From positions 682,001-746,000 of the forward strand of contig NZ_CP043428.1 of the NCBI RefSeq assembly GCF_008245045.1: 64,000 nt of DNA, in the 5' to 3' direction. The translations under genes were made by a program, and so were the position numbers. The DNA comes from Campylobacter volucris. Lineage in GTDB: Bacteria > Campylobacterota > Campylobacteria > Campylobacterales > Campylobacteraceae. Below are positions 1 through 8,746 of this stretch, one piece after another (positions within the stretch are counted from its first letter, which is position 1; each line of letters begins with the position of its first letter). The notes beneath the pieces were generated by a model. The model had not been told where the DNA came from and did not search any database. It was given only the letters and a program-made list of their open reading frames with translations.

Positions 1-512
1 CAAAATATCGTATGGTTCATCAAATTTTTGGTTTTATATTGATTGCTTGTGTTATTTTTAAAACTTATCTATTCTTTTTTGATAGAAAAAGTGATGGTGA
101 GAGAAAAAGTATCAAAGATATTTTTAATGTAAAATTATGGATAGAGCAAATTAAATTTTACATTTTTTTAGGAAAACATCCTCATTTACAAGGTGTATAT
201 AATCCTTTGCAATTTGTTACTTATCTATTCTTTTATTTTGTAATGTTTGGATTGATTTTAACAGGATTGATTCTTTACATGCATGTTTATCATGAAGGTT
301 TAGGTGGATTTTTATATGACATTTTAAGACCTATTGAAGTGATGCTTGGTGGTTTGGCTGATGTTAGAACCTATCATAGAATTTTAATGTGGGTTGTGTT
401 GATTTTTGTTCCAGTTCATATTTACATGGCTGTGTTTAACTCAGTCAAAGGTAAAGATGGTGCTTTAGATGCTATTTTTAGTGGTTATAAATTCGTAAGA
501 GAAAATCATTGA
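1..512 (+). CDS. hydC: Ni,Fe-hydrogenase b-type cytochrome subunit, 5' end outside window
   Basis: The frame is open to the left edge, so the N-terminus lies outside the window. The visible ~169 residues contain several hydrophobic helices with paired histidines near 'MHVYHEG' and 'YHRILMWVVLIFVPVHIYMA', the usual haem-b ligand arrangement of HydC/HyaC. The subunit anchors the periplasmic uptake hydrogenase in the inner membrane and passes electrons from H2 to menaquinone. Its stop overlaps the TTG start of hydD, so the two are translationally coupled at the end of a hydABCD operon. Confidence 0.9.
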   Translation, partial: KYRMVHQIFGFILIACVIFKTYLFFFDRKSDGERKSIKDIFNVKLWIEQIKFYIFLGKHPHLQGVYNPLQFVTYLFFYFVMFGLILTGLILYMHVYHEGLGGFLYDILRPIEVMLGGLADVRTYHRILMWVVLIFVPVHIYMAVFNSVKGKDGALDAIFSGYKFVRENH

Positions 513-1042
513 AATTATTAATTTTAGGCATTGGAAATATTATGTTTGCAGATGAGGGCTTAGGCGTTCATCTATGCAAACTTTTAGAAAAAAACTACAA
601 ATTTTATCATGAGAGTGATAGTGTTGATTTTGTTGATGGTGGAACTTTAGCTTTGCAACTTAGTTATATTATTGCTAATTATGATGAAATGATTGTTATT
701 GATTGTATAGCTGCTGATGATGCAAAGATAGGGGATATTTTCTTTTTTCCTTATGATGCTATGCCAAAAAAAATCAATTGGAGTGGTAGCGCTCATGAAG
801 TTGAAATGCTTCAGACTTTACAATATATGGAATTAATGGGTGATTTACCAAAAACTCATATTCTTGCATGTGTACCAAAACGCATTGAGCCTTTGAGTTT
901 TGAAATTTCAAAAGAAGTTTTAAAGTCTTTAGAGAAGATGGAAAAAATTGTATTGGATTTTTTAATACAAAAAGGCTTTACATATGAAAAAATAGCAAAT
1001 TATCAAATTCAAGAATTAGCTTTAAATTCATATAAAAATTAA
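509..1042 (+). CDS. hydD: Hydrogenase maturation endopeptidase HydD
   Basis: This 177-residue protein belongs to the HyaD/HybD family, which clips the C-terminal tail of the hydrogenase large subunit after nickel insertion. The N-terminal 'GIGNIMFADEGLGVH' carries the conserved acidic metal ligand. 'VIDCI' and 'GSAHEVEML' supply the expected Asp and His ligands. The start is a TTG that overlaps the TGA stop of hydC (TTGA). No later start would retain the glycine-rich N-terminal strand. It works together with the hyp genes at the other end of the window. Confidence 0.92.
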   Translation: MKLLILGIGNIMFADEGLGVHLCKLLEKNYKFYHESDSVDFVDGGTLALQLSYIIANYDEMIVIDCIAADDAKIGDIFFFPYDAMPKKINWSGSAHEVEMLQTLQYMELMGDLPKTHILACVPKRIEPLSFEISKEVLKSLEKMEKIVLDFLIQKGFTYEKIANYQIQELALNSYKN

Positions 1043-1067
1043 ATCTCAAGCTAACTAGCTTGAGATT
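1042..1067. terminator. Bidirectional terminator between hydD and PepSY-like gene
   Basis: There is a perfect 11-bp inverted repeat, AATCTCAAGCT / AGCTTGAGATT, with a 4-nt loop. It lies between two convergent genes and probably serves both strands. Confidence 0.75.
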
Positions 1068-1070
1068 AGA

Positions 1071-1493
1071 TTAATCATCTATTTTTTGTCCTAACAAATT
1101 ACCATTTGTATCAGTGTAGATTTCCATCATATTGTTAAGTTTGATTTTGTATCCTTGAATTTCTTTCTCTACTTTAACAATATTTGCATTTGGATGCATT
1201 TTTTTAATAGTAGTGATAGCATTAGGATTTAAAAAAGATGTATCCATAGGTCTATATTTAGCATCAATTTCTTTCCATTCCCCATTGGTTGTAAATTCAA
1301 GTTCAGTTCCATCATCTAAATACACATCAAAACTATCTATATCTTGTTTAACTAAAGATATTTTTGCATTAGAAAAATATTTTTGGATGAAAGATTGTGA
1401 ATTTTGAGGTAGATCTTTTGCTTGTATTACTACATCTTTTGCAAAAGTAAGACTTGCTAAAGTCAAAGCAGCTAAAGCTAATTTTAATTTCAT
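1071..1493 (-). CDS. Secreted PepSY-like (DUF2874-type) protein, copy 1
   Basis: The protein has 140 residues from the preferred ATG at 1493. That start has AAGGA about 7 nt upstream and begins directly with a signal peptide (MKLKLALAALTLASLTFA). A longer frame reaching 1529 would add 12 unlikely residues before the signal. The mature part has two similar ~55-residue halves containing 'FDVYLDDGTELEF' and 'IQGYKIKLNNMMEIYTDTNG', typical of small periplasmic PepSY-like proteins. A clear paralogue lies at 13289-13702. The promoter carries a TTCAC-N6-TTCAC repeat. The biochemical role is unknown; the family is often assumed to act as an inhibitor or chaperone of periplasmic enzymes. Confidence 0.82.
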   Translation of the reverse strand: MKLKLALAALTLASLTFAKDVVIQAKDLPQNSQSFIQKYFSNAKISLVKQDIDSFDVYLDDGTELEFTTNGEWKEIDAKYRPMDTSFLNPNAITTIKKMHPNANIVKVEKEIQGYKIKLNNMMEIYTDTNGNLLGQKIDD

Positions 1494-1524
1494 TTTGAAT
1501 CCTTTTGATTGTTTTTGCATTAAA

Positions 1525-1556
1525 ATCATACTTAATGTGAGTGAATTTTTTGTGAA
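1525..1556 (-). promoter_or_regulatory. Promoter with DccR-box-like direct repeat upstream of PepSY-like copy 1
   Basis: On the minus strand TTCAC-AAAAAA-TTCAC (1556-1541) precedes TATGAT (1530-1525) by 10 nt, so the repeat covers the -35 region. As I recall, the DccRS response regulator of C. jejuni binds a TTCAC-N6-TTCAC repeat over the -35 of small periplasmic-protein genes. The PepSY-like copy at 13702 has the same geometry. Confidence 0.6.
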
Positions 1557-1583
1557 CTTAAATAATAAGTAATGATTTAATTG

Positions 1584-1589
1584 TATAAT
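1584..1589 (+). promoter_or_regulatory. Probable -10 box of gltX
   Basis: A perfect TATAAT preceded by TTG and an AT-rich stretch lies 28 nt upstream of the gltX start. An AAGGA ribosome site follows at 1606-1610. Campylobacter sigma-70 promoters typically have a strong -10 and a weak -35, as here. Confidence 0.6.
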
Positions 1590-1617
1590 TTCAAAAAATA
1601 CAACAAAGGAATATTGA

Positions 1618-2913
1618 ATGTATAGGTTTGCACCTTCTCCTACAGGAGATATGCATATTGGAAATTTAAGAGCTGCATTGATTAATTACATTAAAGCTAA
1701 GCAAGAAAATACTGATTTTATTTTGCGTATAGAAGATACTGATAATGCTAGAAATATAGCCGGAAAAGAAGAAGAGATAAAAGATATTTTAAATAAATTT
1801 AAGATTACTTGGCAGCATTATTATATTCAAAGTGAAAATTTAAAATTCCATCGTCAAATGGCTTTAAAACTAGTAAGTGAAAAAAAAGCTTTTGCGTGTT
1901 TTTGCACTGAAGAGCAATTAGCGAAAAAAAAAGAAGAAGCAAAAAATAAAAACCAAGCTTATAGATATGATGGAACTTGTGAGAATTTAGCTGATATTGA
2001 TGTTTTAAATAGTGAAAAACCATTTGTTATAAGACTTAAAAAACCAAACAAAGAGATGAAATTTACTGATTTTATTAAAGGAGAGATTGCTTTTGATCCA
2101 GCTGATATTGATAGTTTTGTTATCATGAGAGCAGATAAAACTCCAACTTATAATTTTGCTTGTGCAGTAGATGATATGTTAGAAGGCGTTACTTGTATTA
2201 TAAGGGGTGAAGATCATGTTTCAAACACTCCTAAACAAGAGCATATTAGAGCAAGTTTAGGATATGATAAAAGTATGACTTATGCACATTTGCCTATTAT
2301 TTTAAACGAAGAAGGTGTTAAAATGAGCAAAAGAGAAGCTCATTCTAGCGTAAAATGGATGCTTGATAATGGATATTTAGCTAGTGCTATTGCAAATTAT
2401 TTATTGCTTTTGGGTAATAAAACTCCTAAAGAAATTTTTACCTTAGAAGAAGCCATAGAATGGTTTGATTTAAAAAATCTTTCAAAGTCTCCTGCTAGAT
2501 TTGATACTAAGCGTTTAATGCAAATAAATCGTGAGCATATCAAAATGCTTGATGAAAGTGCTTTAAATGAAATGTTAAATTTAGATAAAGATGTGGCAAA
2601 ATTAGCCAAATTTTATACCCAAGAAGCTAGCACTTTAAATGAAATCAAAGAAAAAATACAAAATATCTTCGCACCTAAGAATTTTGAAGAATTTGAAAAT
2701 GAATGCAATATGATTAAAAATATTTTACAAAATTTAGAATTAGCTCAAGACTATGAAACATTTAAAAAAGATCTTATGGCTAAAACTAATTTAAAAGGTA
2801 AAAATTTCTTTATGCCATTGCGTTTAGTTTTAACAGGTGTAAAACATGGTCCTGAGCTTAGTGATTTGTATGTTTTAATTAAACCTTTTATAAAAGAAAT
2901 CATAAAGGATTAA
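1618..2913 (+). CDS. gltX: Glutamyl-tRNA synthetase
   Basis: This is a class I aminoacyl-tRNA synthetase of 431 residues, shorter than the ~470 of E. coli, as is usual for epsilonproteobacterial paralogues. The HIGH-type motif is 'MHIGN' near residue 12, and 'KMSKR' is at residues 235-239. The N-terminus '[19 protein letters not shown]' is diagnostic. Campylobacter carries two GltX paralogues, one of which mischarges tRNA-Gln for GatCAB. Synteny with yggT and slt suggests the Cj0845c orthologue, but which tRNA it prefers cannot be read from the sequence. It heads a run continuing through yggT and slt. Confidence 0.93.
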   Translation: MYRFAPSPTGDMHIGNLRAALINYIKAKQENTDFILRIEDTDNARNIAGKEEEIKDILNKFKITWQHYYIQSENLKFHRQMALKLVSEKKAFACFCTEEQLAKKKEEAKNKNQAYRYDGTCENLADIDVLNSEKPFVIRLKKPNKEMKFTDFIKGEIAFDPADIDSFVIMRADKTPTYNFACAVDDMLEGVTCIIRGEDHVSNTPKQEHIRASLGYDKSMTYAHLPIILNEEGVKMSKREAHSSVKWMLDNGYLASAIANYLLLLGNKTPKEIFTLEEAIEWFDLKNLSKSPARFDTKRLMQINREHIKMLDESALNEMLNLDKDVAKLAKFYTQEASTLNEIKEKIQNIFAPKNFEEFENECNMIKNILQNLELAQDYETFKKDLMAKTNLKGKNFFMPLRLVLTGVKHGPELSDLYVLIKPFIKEIIKD

Positions 2914-2914
2914 A

Positions 2915-3202
2915 ATGGGTATTGGTTCAAGTTTGATAATTTCTGTAGTTCAAATTTTTTCTTTGATTATTGATATTTATGTTTGGGTTGTAATCATAGC
3001 AGCTTTAATCTCATGGGTAAGACCTGATCCATATAATCCAATTGTGCAAATTTTATATCGTTTAACGCAGCCAGCTTATAATTTGGTTAGAAGATTTATC
3101 CCTACGATGATAGGTAGTATAGATTTAGCACCTTTGATTATTATTTTAGCGCTTAAATTTATACAAATATTTTTAACAAATTTAATTTTAGGAAGTTTAT
3201 AA
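2915..3202 (+). CDS. YggT-family membrane protein
   Basis: This 95-residue integral membrane protein has two hydrophobic segments (about residues 8-32 and 65-92) flanking the conserved 'WVRPDPYNPIVQILYRLTQP' loop, the signature of YggT proteins. The function is poorly defined; the family is linked to membrane and osmotic homeostasis and in some bacteria to cell division. It starts 1 nt after the gltX stop and abuts slt, so the three genes are very likely co-transcribed. Confidence 0.88.
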   Translation: MGIGSSLIISVVQIFSLIIDIYVWVVIIAALISWVRPDPYNPIVQILYRLTQPAYNLVRRFIPTMIGSIDLAPLIIILALKFIQIFLTNLILGSL

Positions 3203-4840
3203 GTGTTAAAAAAAAGTTTAGTAATTTTATGTTTGAGTATTGTTTATGCAAATTGTGCTGTTTATTCTTATGAAGAATTAGAGAAAAAACCTAATTCTTT
3301 AGCTAAGGATTATTATTTATATCGTTTATTAGAAGCTAATAAGATTGAAAAAAAAGATGCTGAGGGTTTAAAAGAGCATATTTATCGTTATGCAGGTAAA
3401 ATAAAAACAGCAATTGAAGCTATCATTCCACCTTTAGGATATAATAAAGAATACGAGCTTTGCTATAAATTTAATACTCAAAATATTTTAGATGCTAATT
3501 TATCATGCCAATTAGTAAGATTAAATAGTTTAACTTTCATACAAGATCTAAATTCAAGCACTCGTGATGAGATTAAAAAAAATATACCTAAAGAGAATGT
3601 AAAACTTATTAAGCTTTTAGATGCTTTTGATTCTAAAGATCCTTTAAACTATGTGGTGTTAAATTATGATAGTTCAAATTTTTATAAAATTTATGATTTT
3701 TATAAGAATAAAAAAGATTTCTTTTTAGAAGCTGAATTTGTTAATGAGCTTGCTAAAGAAAAAGAATTTACAAATTTTGTAAGAGAGCTTGTAATTAAGA
3801 AAAAAAGCCCTTTGATAAGAAAATCTTTAGTCAATGTGGATGCAAATTTAACCCATCAAGATAATGCTTTTTATTTAGGAGTTAATGCCATTTTAGAAGA
3901 TAACGATGAAAAAGCATTTGAATTTTTTAAAGTTGCTAAAGAAACATTTCAAAGCAAAGCTTTAGTCGATAATGCTACTTTTTGGCTTTATCAAATCAGC
4001 AAAGATGATAAATATTTAGAAGAATTATCTCAAAGCAGTTCTTTAAATATTTATAGTCTTTATGCAAGAGAATTAAAGCAAAAACCTATCCATAAAATAG
4101 AAATTTTAGATCCAAAAAAAGAAAAAAATGATTTTAATATGAAAGATCCTTTTGCTTGGCAAGCTCTTTCTCAAAAAATCAACAAAACCCCTAAAAAAGA
4201 ATTAGCTAAATTAGCTAAAGAATTTTATACTAAAGAAAATATTGCTATTTATGCATATATCCAAGAAAGAGCAGAAGGTTTTGAAAAAAATTATTTTATT
4301 ATGCCGTATTTTGAACTTTTAAAAGATTATAGCACACAAAGAAAGGCTATGATTTTGGCTCTAGCAAGACAAGAAAGCCGTTTTATTCCAACAGCGATTT
4401 CAACTTCTTATGCTTTGGGTATAATGCAATTTATACCATTTTTAGCAAATCATATAGGCAATAAAGAACTTCAAATTCCAAATTTTGATCAAGATATGCT
4501 TTTTGATCCAAAAATTGCTTATACCTTTGCAAACCATCATTTAGATTATCTTGAGTCAAAGCTTAATTCTCCTATTTTCGTTGCTTATGCTTATAATGGC
4601 GGCATAGGATTTACAACAAGAATGCTCAAAAGAGAAGATTTATTTAAACAAGGAAAATATGAACCATTTTTATCTATGGAATTGGTTCCTTATGCTGAAA
4701 GTAGAAATTATGCTAAAAAAGTTTTAGCTAATTATGTGGTTTATTTGCATCTTCTGAACGATAATACACCGATTTCGAAATTTTTTGAAAATTTGACTCA
4801 AAACACTGATTCTCAAAACAAGAATTTAGCCTTAAAATAG
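3203..4840 (+). CDS. slt: Soluble-type lytic murein transglycosylase
   Basis: The product has 545 residues with an N-terminal signal peptide, a long alpha-helical superhelix region and a C-terminal SLT domain. The catalytic glutamate is E391 in 'ALARQESRF', followed by 'ALGIMQFIP' and 'AYAYNGG'. It cleaves the glycan backbone of peptidoglycan in the periplasm with formation of 1,6-anhydro ends. The start is a GTG immediately after the yggT TAA. The last 113 nt overlap the convergent lipoprotein gene. Confidence 0.92.
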   Translation: MLKKSLVILCLSIVYANCAVYSYEELEKKPNSLAKDYYLYRLLEANKIEKKDAEGLKEHIYRYAGKIKTAIEAIIPPLGYNKEYELCYKFNTQNILDANLSCQLVRLNSLTFIQDLNSSTRDEIKKNIPKENVKLIKLLDAFDSKDPLNYVVLNYDSSNFYKIYDFYKNKKDFFLEAEFVNELAKEKEFTNFVRELVIKKKSPLIRKSLVNVDANLTHQDNAFYLGVNAILEDNDEKAFEFFKVAKETFQSKALVDNATFWLYQISKDDKYLEELSQSSSLNIYSLYARELKQKPIHKIEILDPKKEKNDFNMKDPFAWQALSQKINKTPKKELAKLAKEFYTKENIAIYAYIQERAEGFEKNYFIMPYFELLKDYSTQRKAMILALARQESRFIPTAISTSYALGIMQFIPFLANHIGNKELQIPNFDQDMLFDPKIAYTFANHHLDYLESKLNSPIFVAYAYNGGIGFTTRMLKREDLFKQGKYEPFLSMELVPYAESRNYAKKVLANYVVYLHLLNDNTPISKFFENLTQNTDSQNKNLALK

Positions 4841-5222
4841 TTTTATCTATTAGCTTGTCAAGAGTGATTTTGTAGTATGCTGCATAATCACTTTTGATGA
4901 TATATTTAAATAACTCATTATTTTCATTTAAATTTGTAATTTTTGTTTTTTCTCCATCGATAAGCACTGAAATTTGATTAATATTTATTTTTGTATCAGG
5001 TATGAAGCTTAGTATAAAAATTTCTTTATCACTTTTTTCATCTAATACTGGATTTAAATAGCTAAGCACAGCCACGGTTCTTGAATTTTTATAGTCAAAA
5101 TTAATTTTTTGCGCATACATTAAAGTTTGACTTTTTAAATTGATAATGCTTTGTTCTTGAGTTTTATTTGAGCAAGCATTTAAAAAAAATAACAAAAATA
5201 TCATCATAAAGAGTTTTTTCAT
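4728..5222 (-). CDS. Putative lipoprotein (Cj0842-like)
   Basis: This 164-residue protein has a lipoprotein signal, hydrophobic residues 4-14 and the lipobox 'LNAC' with Cys17. The remainder is a soluble beta-rich domain with a 'NSCFENQCFE' cysteine pair near the C-terminus. I do not recognise a functional family. The same position next to slt and mobB is occupied in C. jejuni by a conserved hypothetical. Its final ~38 codons are antisense to the end of slt. It has its own divergent promoter shared with mobB. Confidence 0.75.
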   Translation of the reverse strand: MKKLFMMIFLLFFLNACSNKTQEQSIINLKSQTLMYAQKINFDYKNSRTVAVLSYLNPVLDEKSDKEIFILSFIPDTKININQISVLIDGEKTKITNLNENNELFKYIIKSDYAAYYKITLDKLIDKTILRLNSCFENQCFESNFQKISKSVYYRSEDANKPHN

Positions 5223-5245
5223 TTTTATCCCTAAATTTTTTCATA

Positions 5246-5277
5246 ATTATAAGCTTTTAATTTTAAAAAGATATAAT
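5246..5277. promoter_or_regulatory. Divergent promoter pair, lipoprotein gene and mobB
   Basis: There is a minus-strand TATAAT at 5251-5246, 24 nt upstream of the lipoprotein start. A plus-strand TATAAT at 5272-5277 (context AAAGATATAAT) lies 33 nt upstream of the mobB start. Both are consensus -10 boxes in a 90-nt divergent gap. Confidence 0.6.
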
Positions 5278-5310
5278 TATGCTCATTTTCTTTATAAAGT
5301 AGAGTAGATA

Positions 5311-5790
5311 ATGAAAAGATTAGCTATGGCTTTTAGTGGTCCTTCAAATTCAGGAAAAACTACACTTATTACAAAGATTGCGCGTTATTTTATGGATAAA
5401 AATTTTAAAGTGTGTATTATAAAACACGATCCAGCTGATAAAGCTTGTTTTGATATAGCAAAAAAAGATAGTTTTAAATTTTTTCAAAGTGGTGCGGATG
5501 TGATGGTGCTAAGCCCTACAAGAACTACTTTATTTATGCATTCATCTAGTGATTTAGATGAAGCTATTGCTAAGCTTGGAGAATTTGATTTTTTATTTAT
5601 CGAAGGATTAAAAACCTTAGATATGCCTAGAATTAGTGTTTTTTGCAAAGAAATTGATGAAGAGTATTTTGAGTATTCTCATGCTATTGCAAGTTATAAA
5701 AAAATTACACATGATAAACTTACTTGGCTTGATTTAAATGATTTAGAAAGTATTTGCGAATTTATATTAAAAAATTCAAAAAAAGTTTAA
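5311..5790 (+). CDS. mobB: Molybdopterin-guanine dinucleotide biosynthesis adaptor MobB
   Basis: A 159-residue P-loop GTPase with Walker A 'GPSNSGKTT' at residues 10-18 and a Walker B-like 'DFLFIEGLK'. MobB supports MobA in attaching GMP to molybdopterin for bis-MGD enzymes such as formate dehydrogenase and nitrate, TMAO and sulfite reductases. It leads a tight run with fbp, a small Cys-rich gene and metG, and follows its own -10 box. moeA elsewhere in the window belongs to the same cofactor pathway. Confidence 0.88.
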   Translation: MKRLAMAFSGPSNSGKTTLITKIARYFMDKNFKVCIIKHDPADKACFDIAKKDSFKFFQSGADVMVLSPTRTTLFMHSSSDLDEAIAKLGEFDFLFIEGLKTLDMPRISVFCKEIDEEYFEYSHAIASYKKITHDKLTWLDLNDLESICEFILKNSKKV

Positions 5791-5799
5791 GGAAAAAGA

Positions 5800-6648
5800 A
5801 TGCAAAATATCATCGAAAATATACAAAAAGCAGTGATTAAAATTTCACAGGAATTAAGATACTTAGAAGATTTTGACTATACTTCTTCACAAAATGCCAC
5901 AGGTGATACACAGCTAAAGCTTGATGTTAAAAGTGATGAGATTATCACCAAAATTTTAAAAGATACAAAAGAAGTAAAAAGTTTAATCAGCGAAGAAAAG
6001 CAAGATCAACTAATCATCGATGAAAATCAAAAATACATCATAGCTTATGATCCTTTAGATGGTTCATCTTTAGTAGATGTAAATTTTGCCATAGGTTCTA
6101 TTTTTGCTATTTATGAAAATGATTTAAAGGCAAAGAATTTAAAAGCAGCAATTTATGCTATTTATGGTGTGAGATTAGAACTTGTAATATGCATCGATAC
6201 TCCTAAACTTTATAGATTAAACAAAAATAATGAATTTGTTTTTGTAAAAGATTTAATACTTGGCGAAAAAGGAAAACTAAACGCAACAGGTGGAACGCAA
6301 AAAAATTGGTCAAGTGTCCATAAAGAATTTATAAAATCATTATTTGATGAAGGATATCGCTTGAGATATTCTGGAGCTATGGTTAGTGATTTACATCAAA
6401 TTTTATTAAAGGGTGGAGGGTTGTTTTCATATCCTGCGACAAATGATGCTCCAAATGGTAAATTAAGAGCATATTTTGAAGTTTTCCCTTTTGCTTTTAT
6501 ATTTGAAAAAGCTAAAGGTTTATCAAGTGATGGAAAAAATGATTCTTTATTAATATTAGAATTTGAAAAAATTCACTCTAGCACACCTTGCTTTTTAGGT
6601 TCAAAATATGAAATGGAAAAATTAAAGCAAGCATATAAAGGTCTTTAA
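5800..6648 (+). CDS. fbp: Class I fructose-1,6-bisphosphatase
   Basis: The 282-residue protein carries the metal- and substrate-binding motif '[17 protein letters not shown]' beginning at D84 and the later '[14 protein letters not shown]'. It hydrolyses fructose-1,6-bisphosphate to fructose-6-phosphate. Campylobacter generally lacks phosphofructokinase, so gluconeogenesis is the main hexose route. It is shorter than the E. coli enzyme (~332), as usual in epsilonproteobacteria. The stop overlaps the start of the next gene (TAATG). Confidence 0.92.
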   Translation: MQNIIENIQKAVIKISQELRYLEDFDYTSSQNATGDTQLKLDVKSDEIITKILKDTKEVKSLISEEKQDQLIIDENQKYIIAYDPLDGSSLVDVNFAIGSIFAIYENDLKAKNLKAAIYAIYGVRLELVICIDTPKLYRLNKNNEFVFVKDLILGEKGKLNATGGTQKNWSSVHKEFIKSLFDEGYRLRYSGAMVSDLHQILLKGGGLFSYPATNDAPNGKLRAYFEVFPFAFIFEKAKGLSSDGKNDSLLILEFEKIHSSTPCFLGSKYEMEKLKQAYKGL

Positions 6649-6842
6649 TGGCTGAAATAAAAGATGAATACGAACAAGCATTAGAATTAAAAAAAGAAGA
6701 ATTAATTGCTTGTCAAAATCAAAAAAAATTAAAATCTTGCCTTCCTTGCTCTTTGGTTTTTGAGTGTTCTTTAAGAAAAGAATATGTAGAAACGGTCTAT
6801 AAAAGTATGTCTAAGGGCAAAGAAGGTGGTTTTGATTTTTAA
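6648..6842 (+). CDS. Small cysteine-containing conserved protein (Cj0839c-like)
   Basis: A 64-residue hydrophilic protein with four cysteines; 'CLPCSLVFEC' suggests a metal or disulfide site. The rest is charged helix rich in Lys and Glu. It begins on the TAATG overlap with fbp and ends 13 nt before metG, so it is a genuine operon member. The same small gene sits between fbp and metG in C. jejuni. No function is known to me. Confidence 0.75.
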   Translation: MAEIKDEYEQALELKKEELIACQNQKKLKSCLPCSLVFECSLRKEYVETVYKSMSKGKEGGFDF

Positions 6843-6855
6843 TTAAAGGGTTTAA

Positions 6856-8745
6856 ATGCGTTATATTACTACTCCGATATATTATGTTAATGATGTTGCA
6901 CATATAGGTCATGCTTATACGACTATCATAGCTGATACTTTTGCAAGATTTTATCGTTTAAAAGGACATGAGACTTATTTTTTAACAGGTACTGATGAGC
7001 ATGGTCAAAAAATAGAACAAGCAGCAAATTTAAAAAATTTTACTCCTAAAGAATATGCAGATGAGATTAGTGCTAAATTTAAAAAACTTTGGGATGAGTT
7101 TGAAATTTCTTATGATAAATTTATAAGAACCACAGATGAAAGTCATAAATTAAGTGTGCAAAAAGCTTTTAGTAAAATGTTTGAAAAAGGCGATATCTAC
7201 AAAGGAGTTTATGAAGGATTTTATTGTGTTTCTTGCGAGAGTTATTTTACACAAACTCAGCTTGTTAATGAGTGTCATTGTCCAGATTGTGGTAAAAAAA
7301 CAGAGCTTTTAAAAGAAGAGAGTTATTTTTTTAAGCTATCTAAATATCAAGATCAAATTTTAAAATGGTATAAAGAACAAGAACCTATCATCCCAAAAAA
7401 TAAAGCTAATGAATTGATTAATTTTGTTGAGGGAGGTTTAAAAGATCTTTCTATTACTAGAACTAGTTTTGAATGGGGAGTAAAACTACCAAAAGAATTA
7501 AACGATGATAAGCATGTAGTTTATGTTTGGCTTGATGCTTTGATGAATTATATTAGTGCTTTAGGATGGGGTAATGATGAGCAAAATATGAAATTTTGGC
7601 CAGCTCATATTCATTTTGTAGGAAAGGATATTTTGCGTTTTCATGCTGTGTATTGGCCAGCTTTTTTAATGAGTTTAGAACTTCCTTTGCCAAAATTTAT
7701 TGCTGCTCATGGCTGGTGGACTAAAGATGGTGAAAAAATGAGCAAATCAAAAGGTAATGTCATCTCTCCAAAAGAAGTTGCAGATATGTTTGGTTTGGAA
7801 AGTTTTAGGTATTTTTTATTAAGAGAAGTTCCTTTTGGCAATGATGGTGATTATTCTCAAAAAGCATTAATCACAAGAATCAATGCAGAATTAAGCAATG
7901 AATTAGGAAATTTATTAAATAGAATTATAGGTATGAGTGCAAAATACTCTCAAAATATTATAGAGTCAAAAAATGTGCAAGAATTTTTCAATGAAGAATT
8001 AAAAGAATGCCAAGGATATTTGCAAAATGCGATTAATTCTTTAGAAAATATCCAGCCAAATCGTTACTTAGAAGAACTTTTTAAAGCTCTTGCTTTAGCA
8101 AATTTAAGCATTAGTAAATATGAACCTTGGAATTTAATCAAAAACAATGAAAACACCAAAGCTAATGCTTTAGTCGCATTATGTGCTAATATTTTAGCAA
8201 AAGTGAGTATTTTGCTTTTTGCTGCTATGCCAAAAACTTCTTTAAAAATTGCAAAAGCTTTGGGCTTTGAAATTTCTACTCTAAACTATCAAAAAATCAT
8301 TGAACAAAATGAATTATTAAATTTTAAAACGCAAATTTGTGAGGTTTTATTTCCTAAAATTGAACCAAAAGAAGAAACTAAACAAGAATTCAAACAAGAG
8401 CACCAAACAGCAAATTTAGCTCAAATTAAAATCGATGATTTTAAAAAAATAAAAATTCAAGTTGCCTTAGTAAAAGAATGTGAAAACATAGAAGGTAGTG
8501 AAAAACTTTTAAAATTTAAACTTGAACTTGAAAATGGCGAAACAAGACAAGTCCTTTCAGGTATAGCTAAATTTTATAAAGCAAGTGAGCTTATAGGAAA
8601 GCAAGTTTGTGTTATCACTAATCTTAAAAAAGCTAAAATTTTTGGACATGAAAGTCAAGGAATGATTTTAAGTGCTGAAAAAAATGGAAAATTAACTTTA
8701 ATTAGCCCAGAGTCTTTTATAGAAAATGGCGCCTTAATAGGATAG
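6856..8745 (+). CDS. metG: Methionyl-tRNA synthetase
   Basis: This class I synthetase has 629 residues. The HIGH motif is exact ('AHIGHAY', near residue 16) and the KMSKS loop appears as 'GEKMSKSKGN'. A connective-peptide zinc knuckle is visible as 'CVSCESYF' followed by 'CHCPDC'. The C-terminal ~100 residues form an EMAPII/Trbp111-like tRNA-binding OB-fold. A Glu/Gln-rich linker around residues 510-525 separates catalytic core and OB-fold. Confidence 0.95.
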   Translation: MRYITTPIYYVNDVAHIGHAYTTIIADTFARFYRLKGHETYFLTGTDEHGQKIEQAANLKNFTPKEYADEISAKFKKLWDEFEISYDKFIRTTDESHKLSVQKAFSKMFEKGDIYKGVYEGFYCVSCESYFTQTQLVNECHCPDCGKKTELLKEESYFFKLSKYQDQILKWYKEQEPIIPKNKANELINFVEGGLKDLSITRTSFEWGVKLPKELNDDKHVVYVWLDALMNYISALGWGNDEQNMKFWPAHIHFVGKDILRFHAVYWPAFLMSLELPLPKFIAAHGWWTKDGEKMSKSKGNVISPKEVADMFGLESFRYFLLREVPFGNDGDYSQKALITRINAELSNELGNLLNRIIGMSAKYSQNIIESKNVQEFFNEELKECQGYLQNAINSLENIQPNRYLEELFKALALANLSISKYEPWNLIKNNENTKANALVALCANILAKVSILLFAAMPKTSLKIAKALGFEISTLNYQKIIEQNELLNFKTQICEVLFPKIEPKEETKQEFKQEHQTANLAQIKIDDFKKIKIQVALVKECENIEGSEKLLKFKLELENGETRQVLSGIAKFYKASELIGKQVCVITNLKKAKIFGHESQGMILSAEKNGKLTLISPESFIENGALIG

Positions 8746-8746
8746 T

